Origin: Dactylosporangium fulvum
GTDB taxonomy: Bacteria; Actinomycetota; Actinomycetes; Mycobacteriales; Micromonosporaceae
Direction: 5' to 3'
Assembly (NCBI RefSeq): GCF_025137375.1
Contig: NZ_CP073720.1
Coordinates: 8,270,501 to 8,334,500, forward strand
Length of the DNA stretch: 64,000 bases
The position numbers and the translations under genes are program-made. This document shows positions 42,598 through 51,115 of this stretch, piece after piece (position 1 is the stretch's first letter; the number at the start of each line of letters is the position of its first letter). The notes under the pieces were generated by a model, which saw nothing but the letters and a program-made list of their open reading frames with translations, searched no databases and was not told the DNA's origin.

Positions 42598-44469
42598 ATG
42601 ACCTACGTGAGGGCGCTCTACCGCGGCATCGTGCTGGCCGGTCTGGCCGTCGTCGTGCTGGTGCAGTTCGTCGTGTCGCTGGCGCTGCTGGGGCCGGGCG
42701 TGATCCTCGGCATGGTCTTTCTACTGCCGCCGCAGTTCAAGCTGGTCCGCTGGCTCACGAACCGCTGGCGGCGGCTCTTCGCGGACTGGACCGGCCGCGA
42801 GATCCCGGTCCCCTACCAGCCGCCGCCGCCTCCGCCGGAGCCGGACAAGGAGGGGCTCTACCGGCACGACTCGACGCTGTACAAGACGCCGCGGTTCCCG
42901 GCCTTCTTCCGCAAGCTCGACTGGCTGGTGAAGGACCCGGCCACCAACCGGGACATGGCCTGGCAGTTCTGGTTCCCGTTCGTGGCGCTCCTGCCGCTGG
43001 GACTCGTCGTCGTGCCGCTGCTGCGTCTCTGGGGTCCACTGTGGACGGTTGTGGTCACCCCGGTCGCCCTGGCCGCCCTGCCGTGGACGGTCGGCGCGGT
43101 CACCCGGTGGAGCGCATGGCTGCTGGCGCCGCGGACCCGGCCACCGGTGAGCAAGGCGATCGACCGGGTGCTGCTGGCCTGGGCGCGCTGCGGTCTGCTC
43201 GTGGTGAGCGCCGCGACCCAGGTCGTGCTGTTCGCCTTCAGCATGGCCTGCTTCGGGCTCGGATTCGGGCTCGGCATCATCTTCCTGATCCCGGTCGGCG
43301 TGTCACACTTCCGCTGGCTGGCCAACCTGCGCCGGCAGTTCGCCGCGTGGAGCGGCGCGCGCATCCCCTCGCCCTACACCCCGGAGCTGCGCCCCGAGCT
43401 CCGGCCGGACGGGCTCTACCGGGTGCGGAACAACCTGTACAAGACGGAGGCCATGGCGGCGTTCAACGCCCGCTGGCAGTGGACCTGGAACGACGTCGCC
43501 TCGTGGCGCGACCTGGTCTGGCTCGGCGTCGACCCGGTCGTCACGGTGGCGACCGTCGGCCTGCCGGTGCTGGGCGGGATCTACGGCGGCTGGGGCCTGG
43601 TGTTCCCCTGGCTGTGGACGGAGTTCTTCGACGCCGAGTGGTCAGCGTGGTATGGCGCAGTGGCCGGCAACCGCACCCTCGGCCTGGTCACCGGGATCGT
43701 GTTGATCGCCGTCTCGCTCGCCGTCACGAGCCCGCTGCTGCGGGTGCACTCGCGCTGGACCGCCGTCCTGCTGCGCCCGACGAAGGCGGCCGCCAAAGAG
43801 GCCGAGCTGCGGGAGCGGGTCGAGCGGCTCACCCAGACCCGCAACGACGCGCTCGACACGCAGGCCGCCGAGATCCGCCGCATCGAGCGCGACCTGCACG
43901 ACGGCGCGCAGGCCCGGCTGATCGCCGTCGGACTGACACTGGGCGCGATCGAACGGCTCATGGACACCGACCCCGACGCCGCCCGCAAACTCGTCGCCCA
44001 GGCGAAGGAGACATCGGCGACGGCGCTCACCGAGCTGCGTGACCTGGTGCGCGGCATCCACCCGCCGGTGCTGTCGGAGCGCGGCCTGCCCGACGCGGTC
44101 CGGGCTCTGGCGCTCGACACCGCGGCCGAAGTCACCGTCGCCGGAACGTTCGACGGCCGGCCGGCGGCACCGGTCGAGTCCGCCGCCTACTTCGCCGTCA
44201 GCGAGTTGCTCGCCAACGCCACCCGGCACGGCGGCGCCGAGCGGATCAGCATCGACCTGCGCCACCGCGACGGCATCCTGCGGATCACGGTCACCGACGA
44301 CGGCCGTGGCGGCGCCGACCCGTCGCGCGGGACGGGCCTGCGCGGCATCGAACGAAGATTGGGTACCTTCGACGGGACGCTCGCCATCCACAGTCCATCG
44401 GGCGGGCCGACCGTCGCGACGCTGGAGCTGCCGTGCGTGTTGTCCTCGCCGAAGACCTCTACCTCCTGA
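42598..44469 (+). CDS. Sensor histidine kinase with duplicated membrane sensor module
   Basis: This 623-residue kinase has two copies of a membrane-bound sensor module (about 1-150 and 185-385). The copies share LYRHDSTLYKTPRFPAFF versus LYRVRNNLYKTEAMAAF and NRWRRLFADWTG versus RRQFAAWSG. The phosphorylated His is in RIERDLHDGAQARLIAVGL, and the ATPase has NATRHGG, DDGRGG and GTGLRGIERRLG. ATG follows GGAAGG. It overlaps the response regulator by 37 bases and is divergent from the ABC exporter it probably controls. Confidence 0.9.
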   Translation: MTYVRALYRGIVLAGLAVVVLVQFVVSLALLGPGVILGMVFLLPPQFKLVRWLTNRWRRLFADWTGREIPVPYQPPPPPPEPDKEGLYRHDSTLYKTPRFPAFFRKLDWLVKDPATNRDMAWQFWFPFVALLPLGLVVVPLLRLWGPLWTVVVTPVALAALPWTVGAVTRWSAWLLAPRTRPPVSKAIDRVLLAWARCGLLVVSAATQVVLFAFSMACFGLGFGLGIIFLIPVGVSHFRWLANLRRQFAAWSGARIPSPYTPELRPELRPDGLYRVRNNLYKTEAMAAFNARWQWTWNDVASWRDLVWLGVDPVVTVATVGLPVLGGIYGGWGLVFPWLWTEFFDAEWSAWYGAVAGNRTLGLVTGIVLIAVSLAVTSPLLRVHSRWTAVLLRPTKAAAKEAELRERVERLTQTRNDALDTQAAEIRRIERDLHDGAQARLIAVGLTLGAIERLMDTDPDAARKLVAQAKETSATALTELRDLVRGIHPPVLSERGLPDAVRALALDTAAEVTVAGTFDGRPAAPVESAAYFAVSELLANATRHGGAERISIDLRHRDGILRITVTDDGRGGADPSRGTGLRGIERRLGTFDGTLAIHSPSGGPTVATLELPCVLSSPKTSTS

Positions 44470-45071
44470 GGGACGGGCTGGTGCTGCTGCTGCAGAGCCA
44501 CGGGTTCAAAATCGTCGCCGCCGTCGACAACGGCCCGGCCCTCCTCGCGGCGCTGCTCGAGCACCGGCCCGACGTCGCGGTGGTCGACGTGCGACTCCCG
44601 CCGAGCCACACCGACGAGGGCCTGCAGGCCGCGTTGGCCGCCCGCCGTGAGGTGCCCGGCCTGCCGGTGCTGGTCCTGTCGCAGCACGTCGAGCAGTTGT
44701 ACGCGCGGGAACTGCTCGCCGACGGCACCGGCGCCGTCGGCTACCTGCTCAAGGACCGGGTCTTCAACGCCGACCAGTTCATCGACGCGGTCCGCCGGGT
44801 CGCCGGGGGCGGCACCGTGATGGACCCGTCGGTGATCGCCAAGCTCGTGTCCCGCCCGTCGGCCAGCACCGGCGACCTCACCCCGCGCGAGCGCGAGGTG
44901 CTGACCCTGATGGCCGAGGGCCGTTCCAACGCGGCGATCGCGAAGCAGCTGTACCTCAGCGAAAGCGCCGTCGGCAAACACATCGCCAGCATCTTCGCCA
45001 AGCTCAACCTGCCCGTGTCGGACGACGACAACCGCCGCGTCCTGGCGGTGCTGGCCCACCTGCAACGCTGA
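44433..45071 (+). CDS. LuxR-family response regulator
   Basis: This 212-residue regulator has a receiver domain (ED at 7-8, phospho-Asp in VAVVDVRLPPSHTDEGL, Lys in YLLKDRVF) and a C-terminal LuxR helix-turn-helix (LTPREREVLTLMAEGRSNAAIAKQL). It overlaps its kinase partner and probably binds the dyad at 42518-42543. Confidence 0.92.
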   Translation: MRVVLAEDLYLLRDGLVLLLQSHGFKIVAAVDNGPALLAALLEHRPDVAVVDVRLPPSHTDEGLQAALAARREVPGLPVLVLSQHVEQLYARELLADGTGAVGYLLKDRVFNADQFIDAVRRVAGGGTVMDPSVIAKLVSRPSASTGDLTPREREVLTLMAEGRSNAAIAKQLYLSESAVGKHIASIFAKLNLPVSDDDNRRVLAVLAHLQR

Positions 45072-45135
45072 CGAACGGAGGCATCCACAACCGCGCCCAC
45101 CCGAAGCCACCCCGCACCGGCGGAGCCCGGCGGAG

Positions 45136-46074
45136 CTAGCCGAGGCCCTTGAACGCCACGAACTCGGCGTAGTCGCGGATGTAGTCGTCCGCCTCGTAAT
45201 AATGCGACGCGAACACCAGCAGCGTGGCGTCCGAGGAATAGTGGTACTGCGTCGCCCACGTCAACGGGGGAAGGTAGAGGCCCGTCGCCGGGTTGTCCAG
45301 CGCGAACTCCTGCCTCGACACGCCGTCGTCGGCCACCACGCTGCAGCGGCCCTTCACACAGACCAGGAACTGGTGGCACTCCTTGTGCGCGTGTTGGCCG
45401 CGCACCTTCTCGCTCGGCACGTCCAGGATCACAAAGTACCGCCGGACCTTGAACGGGACGTCGCGCTCGAACTCGCCGACCGACAGGTCGCCGCGCAGGT
45501 CGCGCACGAAGTCGAGTCTGTGCAGCGTGACGCCCTGCACCTTGGTGCTGCTGATCCGCTCGCCCGGGCCGGTGACCGCCTCGTCCGTCGCCGACGGTGG
45601 GACCGGGCCCGAGTCGACGTAGCCGGTGAGCCGGGCCGGGTTGCCGACCACGATCGCATACGGCGGGACGGAGCGGGTGACGACCGCGCCCGCGCCGATC
45701 ATCGCGGAACGGCCGATGGTGACACCCGGCAGGATCGTCGCGTTGGCGCCGATCGACGCGCCGGCCTCCACCGTCGTCCGCAGGAACACCGATGGGTACT
45801 GCCTGCTGCGCGGCATCCGGTCGTTGGTGAACGTGACGTTGGGGCCGACGAACACGTCGTCCTCCAGCGTCACGCCGTCCCACAGTTGCACGCCGCACTT
45901 GACGGTGACCCGGTCGCCGAGGGTGACGTCGTTCTCGACGAAAACCCCGTCGCAGATGTTGCAGTCGGCGCCGATCCTCGCGCCCGGCAGCACGTGGGCG
46001 AAGGCCCAGACGCGGGTGCCGTCGCCGACGTCGGCACTCTCGCAGAGGGCGTTGGGATGCACAAAACAGGACAT
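45136..46074 (-). CDS. Fusion of sugar N-acetyltransferase and WxcM/FdtA ketoisomerase
   Basis: The N-terminal half (about 1-155) is a left-handed beta-helix acetyltransferase (hexapeptide repeats such as VGDGTRVWAFAHV, GVQLWDGVTLEDDVFVGPN; SVPPYAIVVGNPA). The C-terminal half (about 180-312) is a cupin of the WxcM/FdtA type (HAHKECHQFLVCVKG, PATGLYLPPLTW), which isomerises dTDP-4-keto-6-deoxyglucose. Together with the adjacent aminotransferase it would make a 3-acetamido-3,6-dideoxyhexose. dTDP-glucose synthesis genes are not in the window. Confidence 0.9.
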   Translation of the reverse strand: MSCFVHPNALCESADVGDGTRVWAFAHVLPGARIGADCNICDGVFVENDVTLGDRVTVKCGVQLWDGVTLEDDVFVGPNVTFTNDRMPRSRQYPSVFLRTTVEAGASIGANATILPGVTIGRSAMIGAGAVVTRSVPPYAIVVGNPARLTGYVDSGPVPPSATDEAVTGPGERISSTKVQGVTLHRLDFVRDLRGDLSVGEFERDVPFKVRRYFVILDVPSEKVRGQHAHKECHQFLVCVKGRCSVVADDGVSRQEFALDNPATGLYLPPLTWATQYHYSSDATLLVFASHYYEADDYIRDYAEFVAFKGLG

Positions 46075-46077
46075 GGA

Positions 46078-47022
46078 TCAGCCGTCCTCTCGCCGAGGGC
46101 TGTAGGAGAGCGAACGCATGGCGACCGCGAGCGGGCGGCGCTTGGTGTTCTCGTAGCCGCGCCAGGCGTACGAGCCGACCACCCCGAGGCCGAGGGCGTT
46201 GATCCCGCCGAAGAAGAGCACCACGAGGATCGTCGCGGCGTAGCCGGGGACGTCGAACAGGCCGGCGAGCCGCGCGGCGAGGACCACCAGGCCGAAGACG
46301 ACCGACACGGCCAGCCCGATCGCGCCGAACGTCATCAGCACCCGCACCGGCAGGTCGGTGAACGAGAAGACGCTGTCGAGGAAGTAGGTGACCTTCTTCT
46401 TGAGGGTCCAGCCGGAGGAGCCGTGCGCGCGGGGGCGGCGCGTGTAGGCCACCTGCTTGCGCCGGAACCCCAGCCAGTACAGGAGCGCGACCAGCGAGGT
46501 GTTGGCCTCCTCGCACGCGAGCAGGGTGTCCCGGAACGCCGTGTTGCAGCCGAAGATGTCGACCCCGCCGCGGGGCATGCCGGGCATGACGAACCGGCGG
46601 TACGCGCCCCAGAACAGGTTCGCGGACAGCCGGCTGCCCAGCGGGTCGGCGCGCCCCTCGCGGGTGCCGACCACCACGTCGTACTCCCCCTGCTCCAGGG
46701 TGCGGAAGAACCCCAGCGCGAGGTCCGGCGGTTCCTGCAGGTCCGCGGCCATGACCGCGAAGTACGGCCCGGCCGCCTGCTCCAGCCCGACCCGGATCGC
46801 GGCGAACGACCCGAAGTTGCGCGACAGCAGGACGAGCCGCGCGGCGAAGCGCTGCTCGGGCAGCAGCAGGGCGAGCAGGTCCGCGGACTTGTCCGGGCTG
46901 CCGTCGACGACGAACACCGCCTCGAGCCGGTCGCCGAGGTCGGTGTTCATGCGGTCGACGGTGGCGAGCAGGTCGTGGATCGAGTCCTCGTTGCGGTACA
47001 CCGGGACGATCAGCGAGTACAT
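46078..47022 (-). CDS. Family 2 glycosyltransferase (DPM/GtrB-like)
   Basis: This 314-residue enzyme has a GT-A domain (SLIVPVYRNEDSIHDLL, VFVVDGSPDKSAD, VMAADLQEPPD) and two C-terminal membrane helices, the layout of polyprenyl-phosphate sugar transferases such as GtrB. ATG 47022 starts MYSLIVPVY. It lies between sugar-modifying genes and upstream of nothing but the fusion gene in the same direction, 3 bases apart, so it is probably in the same operon. A GtrA flippase partner is at 50543. Confidence 0.88.
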   Translation of the reverse strand: MYSLIVPVYRNEDSIHDLLATVDRMNTDLGDRLEAVFVVDGSPDKSADLLALLLPEQRFAARLVLLSRNFGSFAAIRVGLEQAAGPYFAVMAADLQEPPDLALGFFRTLEQGEYDVVVGTREGRADPLGSRLSANLFWGAYRRFVMPGMPRGGVDIFGCNTAFRDTLLACEEANTSLVALLYWLGFRRKQVAYTRRPRAHGSSGWTLKKKVTYFLDSVFSFTDLPVRVLMTFGAIGLAVSVVFGLVVLAARLAGLFDVPGYAATILVVLFFGGINALGLGVVGSYAWRGYENTKRRPLAVAMRSLSYSPRREDG

Positions 47023-47026
47023 CCGC

Positions 47027-48130
47027 TCACACCTCCCATCGGTTGACCGCGTCCGCGACCAGGTCCGCGTCCGCGTCGGACAGCTCGGGATAGCAGGGCA
47101 GCGACAGCGTCTCGGCGCACAGCTGCTCGGTGACCGGCAGCGACACGTCCGCGAAGCGATCGCCGAACCCGGGTTGCCGGTGGTCCGGGATCGGGTAGTG
47201 CGTCTCGCTGGGCACGCCGTGGGCGCGCAGGTGGGCGGCGAGCCCGTCGCGGTCCGCGGTGCGCACGACAAAGAGGTGCGCCACGTGCCCGGGCGCCTCG
47301 ATCGCCGGCAGGGCGACCTTCGGATGCGTGATGGAGGTGGTGTACCGGCGGGCGAGCTCGACCCGCCGCGCGTTCCACGCGTCGAGGTGCGGCAGCTTGA
47401 CCCTCAGCGCCGCGGCCTGGATCTCGTCGAGCCGGCTGTTGCGCCCGGGCCCGGTGGCCATGCGGTACTTGCGGTCCCAGCCGTATTGCCGCAGGCGCGT
47501 GACCCGCTCGGCGACGGCCGGGTCGGCGGTGACGACGATGCCGGCGTCGCCGAGCGCGCCGAGGTTCTTCGTCGGGTAGAAGCTGAACGCCGCGGCGTCG
47601 CCGAACGAGCCGGCCCGGCGGCCGTCACGTGCCGCGCCGTGGGCCTGCGCGCAGTCCTCGACGATCCTGACGCCGTGGCGGGCGGCGACGGCCGACAGCG
47701 CCACCATGTCGGCGAGCCGGCCGTAGAGGTGGGTGACGATCACGGCGCTGACGCCGCCGCCGGTCAGCGCGCGGTCCAGCGCGACCGGGTCGAGCAGCCA
47801 CGTCTCCGGCGACACGTCGACGTACACCGGGATCGCGCCCAGCGCGTGGACCGCCGCGGTGCCGTAGCCGCCGGCGTTGGCCACCAGCGCGACCCGGTCG
47901 CCGCGGCCGGCGCCCACGCCCGCGAGGGCGAGTTCCAGCGCGTCGGTGCCGTTGCCGACGCCGATCGCGTGCGGCACGCCGCAGTGGGCCGCGAACGCCT
48001 CCTCGAAGGCGGCGACTTCACGGCCGAGGACGTACCAGCCGCTGTCGAGGACACGCGTCACCGCGGCCGACAGTTCGCCGGCCAGGCTCGCGTTGTGCGC
48101 GGTGAGGTCGTTCATCGCGCGCAGGGGCAT
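47027..48130 (-). CDS. DegT/DnrJ/EryC1/StrS sugar aminotransferase
   Basis: This 367-residue PLP aminotransferase has the GNGTDALELALAG substrate segment, VEDCAQAHGA and the PLP Lys in SFYPTKNLGALGD. In this context it is most likely the dTDP-3-oxo-6-deoxyhexose 3-aminotransferase (FdtB-like) that acts between the ketoisomerase and acetyltransferase halves of the fusion protein. It overlaps or abuts its neighbours, so it is in the operon. Confidence 0.9.
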   Translation of the reverse strand: MPLRAMNDLTAHNASLAGELSAAVTRVLDSGWYVLGREVAAFEEAFAAHCGVPHAIGVGNGTDALELALAGVGAGRGDRVALVANAGGYGTAAVHALGAIPVYVDVSPETWLLDPVALDRALTGGGVSAVIVTHLYGRLADMVALSAVAARHGVRIVEDCAQAHGAARDGRRAGSFGDAAAFSFYPTKNLGALGDAGIVVTADPAVAERVTRLRQYGWDRKYRMATGPGRNSRLDEIQAAALRVKLPHLDAWNARRVELARRYTTSITHPKVALPAIEAPGHVAHLFVVRTADRDGLAAHLRAHGVPSETHYPIPDHRQPGFGDRFADVSLPVTEQLCAETLSLPCYPELSDADADLVADAVNRWEV

Positions 48131-48142
48131 GCGACTCGCCTT

Positions 48143-50458
48143 TCAACGGGGGAGTTCATAGACCGTGCAGAGTCCGGAGGTGTACCGCGGGACCGCGAAG
48201 CCGCCCAGGTCCGCCGAGCCCGTCACCGAGGCGTCGACGACCAGCCAGCGCACGCCGTAGCGGTCGCGCAGCAGCCCGACCGTCTCCGGGGACGGATTCG
48301 TGAACGCGGCGTCGTTGTCGGCGAGGCGCTGCCGGTCCCAGAACTCGGCGAACCAGGGCGGGACGTTGTCCTCGGCGGCCCGGAGGTACGTGGAGTTGGT
48401 GAAGCCCCACCCTTCGACGAGCACACGGCGCTGACTGGCGGCGGAGAGCCCGAAGCGGCGGTTGTCGCACGGGCCGCCGGGCCGGTGCACGCCGAAACAG
48501 TGGGCGTTGGTGGCCAGCAGGTCGTCCGGGTCGGCGTGGTCCCGCAGCCAGCGGCCGACCGCGTACGTGTCGCGGTCGACGGCCGACGCGCGGCCGTCCG
48601 GCCCGAGCTGCTTCGCCGGGTCCACGGCGTGCCACGTGCCGGAGCCGTACGTGCCGACGACGTCGTCGGCGACCGCGCGGACACCGTCGCCGGCGGAGGC
48701 GAGGCCGAACCCGGCACACCAGCAGACGAGCAGGGCGACGGCCCCGCTCCGCAGCCACCCCAGCCGCCGCAAGGTGAAGAGGGCCGCCGCGGCCGCCGCG
48801 GCCCCGCCGGCGAGCGCGAGGTAGGGCCGGGCCAGCTCCCAGCCGAGATTCCCGGCGGGCAGCGCCGGACCGTCGGCGAGCCGCACCAGCCACACCGCCC
48901 CGACGCCGGCGGCGACCGCCGCGACGAGGGACCAGGCGCGTCCGGCGCGCACCGGCCCGCTGCCCAGCGCGACGGAGAGGCCGACGACCGAGACGATCGC
49001 GAGGTACGGCCGGCCGGACACGATGAGGTAACCCTGGGAGCCGCCCGGGTGACCGAAGACCAGGACGCCGGCCAGGCCGACCAGCCCGACGCAGAGCAGC
49101 AGCAGGACCGCCGGGTCGAGCAGCCGCCCGCGCGCCGCCAGCACGCCGCCCCACATCAGCAGCCAGCTCAGGACGGTCAGCCCGCCGATCACGGCGAGCC
49201 GCCCGAACGGGGCACCGGGGCCGGTGTATCCGGTCATCGCGGCTGCCATGCTCTCGTACGTCGACATGATCGCCAGCGGCTCGACGACGAGTCCCTGGCC
49301 GGCGCCGCCGTAGAGCACGAGCTGCGATCCGGCGGTGAACAGGGCGACCAGGCCGGCGAGGACGAGCATCGGCCGGCACAGCCCGCGCCGGGTCAGCACC
49401 AGCAGGGCCACGGCGGCCAGGAGCGCGCCGGTCAGCATCGGCAGGTACGGCGACTTCGCCCCGGACACCCCGGCGAGCAGCAGGCACACCAGCACCCACC
49501 GGCCGGCACCGCCCCGCGGGCCGGGACCGTCCGGTGCGGGTTCCAGGATGTCGACCAGCACCAGCATCAGCGCCGCGAAGAGCAGCGCACCGAACGTCTG
49601 GGTGGGGCTGGTCCAGGCGGTCAGCCGGAAAATCGAGCCGTCCTCGACCGGGCCGAAGCCGAACCAGGCGTCGGAGAGCCGCCAGCCGTACGGGTTGGGC
49701 GCGAGCACGAGCAACGCGGCGACGACGGCGGCGGGTCCGGTCCACCAGCGGCCGGTGAGCCGGCCGGCGAGCACGGCGACGAGCACGAGGAACGCGACGA
49801 CCATCGGCAACGGCGAGAGGCGCACCAGCAGCGTCAGCGGGTCGATGCCGGTCACCCAGCTGGTCGCGGCCATCTCCGGGTAGGCGAACCAGTGGTACAC
49901 CAGGCGTTCGCCGGACACCCACGGCGCCTGCATCGGCATGTGGTGCTTCGCCTCGCCGATCAGCGCCCAGTGGAACGGCGTGTCGGCGTCGGTCGACGCG
50001 CTGACCGGCCAGCCGAGGCCGTGCCCGCGGAAGTGCCGGACGCTGCGGAAGACGAAGACGGCCAGCACGGCGACCAGGGACCAGGCCCACGCCGCCGGGG
50101 TGCGCCGGCCGGGCGCGCTCCGCCAGTACCGCCGGAAGCGCGGGACCGCGAGTGCGACCGTGACCATGCCGATCGGCCAGGCCAGGACGAGCAGCGGCGC
50201 GCCGGCCCAGCGGGCGGCGACGTAGGCGAGCACCTCGACCGTGTAGCCGAGCGCGGCGCCGGCGGCGGCGTCCGCGACGAGCCGGTCCGAGCGGCCGCGC
50301 AGGACGCGCCACAGCAGGGTGCCGGGCAGAACCACACCGAGGCCGAGGTACGCGACGAACCGCACCGTCGTCGGCAGCGGCACGTTGTAGTAGCGGAGGA
50401 CAACCGCGGTCGCCACGGCGAAGGCGACCGCCGGGAGCCAGGCATTCAGTTGCGACAG
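48143..50458 (-). CDS. Polytopic glycosyltransferase-like membrane protein, start uncertain
   Basis: About 771 residues with a dozen or more membrane segments and a C-terminal periplasmic domain (WRAAEDN-type region, VGLLRDRYGVRWLVVDASV). The early loop (STDADTPFHWALIGEAKHHMPMQ) is acidic, as in GT-C enzymes. No ATG or GTG fits the first helix: candidates are CTG codons at 50449-50458 or GTG 50416 inside helix 1. The frame continues upstream into the GtrA gene without meaning. It is divergent from gtrA and starts the sugar operon. Confidence 0.8.
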   Translation of the reverse strand: MSQLNAWLPAVAFAVATAVVLRYYNVPLPTTVRFVAYLGLGVVLPGTLLWRVLRGRSDRLVADAAAGAALGYTVEVLAYVAARWAGAPLLVLAWPIGMVTVALAVPRFRRYWRSAPGRRTPAAWAWSLVAVLAVFVFRSVRHFRGHGLGWPVSASTDADTPFHWALIGEAKHHMPMQAPWVSGERLVYHWFAYPEMAATSWVTGIDPLTLLVRLSPLPMVVAFLVLVAVLAGRLTGRWWTGPAAVVAALLVLAPNPYGWRLSDAWFGFGPVEDGSIFRLTAWTSPTQTFGALLFAALMLVLVDILEPAPDGPGPRGGAGRWVLVCLLLAGVSGAKSPYLPMLTGALLAAVALLVLTRRGLCRPMLVLAGLVALFTAGSQLVLYGGAGQGLVVEPLAIMSTYESMAAAMTGYTGPGAPFGRLAVIGGLTVLSWLLMWGGVLAARGRLLDPAVLLLLCVGLVGLAGVLVFGHPGGSQGYLIVSGRPYLAIVSVVGLSVALGSGPVRAGRAWSLVAAVAAGVGAVWLVRLADGPALPAGNLGWELARPYLALAGGAAAAAAALFTLRRLGWLRSGAVALLVCWCAGFGLASAGDGVRAVADDVVGTYGSGTWHAVDPAKQLGPDGRASAVDRDTYAVGRWLRDHADPDDLLATNAHCFGVHRPGGPCDNRRFGLSAASQRRVLVEGWGFTNSTYLRAAEDNVPPWFAEFWDRQRLADNDAAFTNPSPETVGLLRDRYGVRWLVVDASVTGSADLGGFAVPRYTSGLCTVYELPR

Positions 50459-50542
50459 AAGGCTGGATAACCGGACAAATCGCCCCGACGGCGGTAGACT
50501 CGCCGCTCGCCCCGTCAGCCGCCGCAAGAGGGAGCCGTCCAC

Positions 50543-50974
50543 GTGACCAGCACGCGTCGAGCGGTCCCGGGTGTCGTCCGGCGCGTGCTGCGTGACCAGC
50601 GCCTCCGGTACCTCCTGACCGGCGGTGTCGCCGCGGGCGTGTTCTACGGCATCTTCCTGACCCTGTGGCTGATGGCCGGCGATCGGGTGCCGTACGTGGC
50701 GCTGGTGCTGATCGCCAACACGGCGTGCGCGTTCGTCACGTTCCGCATGTACCGCGACGGCGTGTTCCGCAGCGACGCCGCGATCGTCCCCGGCTTCCTG
50801 CGCTTCTACGCGCTGGGGCTGGCGAGCCTGGTGGGGTCGGCCACGGTCGTCTCGCTGCTGGTCGAGTGGCTCGCAGTGCCGGTCGCGATCGCGCCGGTCC
50901 TCTACATCGCGATGCAACCGCTGCTCTTCTACCCCGTCAACAAGTTCTGGGTCTTCCGGGCGCGCCGGCGCTAG
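50543..50974 (+). CDS. GtrA-family flippase
   Basis: This 143-residue protein has four membrane segments and the GtrA signature (YLLTGGVAAGVFYGIFL, FVTFRMYRDGVFR, NKFWVFRAR). GtrA proteins flip lipid-linked sugars for surface polysaccharide or teichoic acid glycosylation. It stands divergent from the large membrane protein and completes a GtrA/GtrB-like pair with the GT2 gene. Confidence 0.9.
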   Translation: MTSTRRAVPGVVRRVLRDQRLRYLLTGGVAAGVFYGIFLTLWLMAGDRVPYVALVLIANTACAFVTFRMYRDGVFRSDAAIVPGFLRFYALGLASLVGSATVVSLLVEWLAVPVAIAPVLYIAMQPLLFYPVNKFWVFRARRR

Positions 50975-50983
50975 GGTGCGCAA

Positions 50984-51024
50984 CAAAGTGGGGGCCGGTC
51001 CAGGCGTCGGCTGGGGCCACTTTG
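50984..51024. terminator. Inverted repeat between convergent genes
   Basis: CAAAGTGG and CCACTTTG are perfect 8-bp arms, with some further pairing inside, between the convergent gtrA and membrane protein genes. It may be a terminator or another member of the intergenic palindromes. Confidence 0.45.
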
Positions 51025-51115
51025 ATACGCCCCCTGGGTCCGTCACGGCTGGTCCAACGACGGCTCCCGCGGCCGGTTACTGCGACGGACCGGACGCCAC
51101 TCCCGCGCGGATGCC

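Noticed and set aside
46457..50470. 1337-residue open frame on the plus strand
   Set aside because: It is antisense to the GT2, aminotransferase and membrane protein genes and encodes no recognisable motif.
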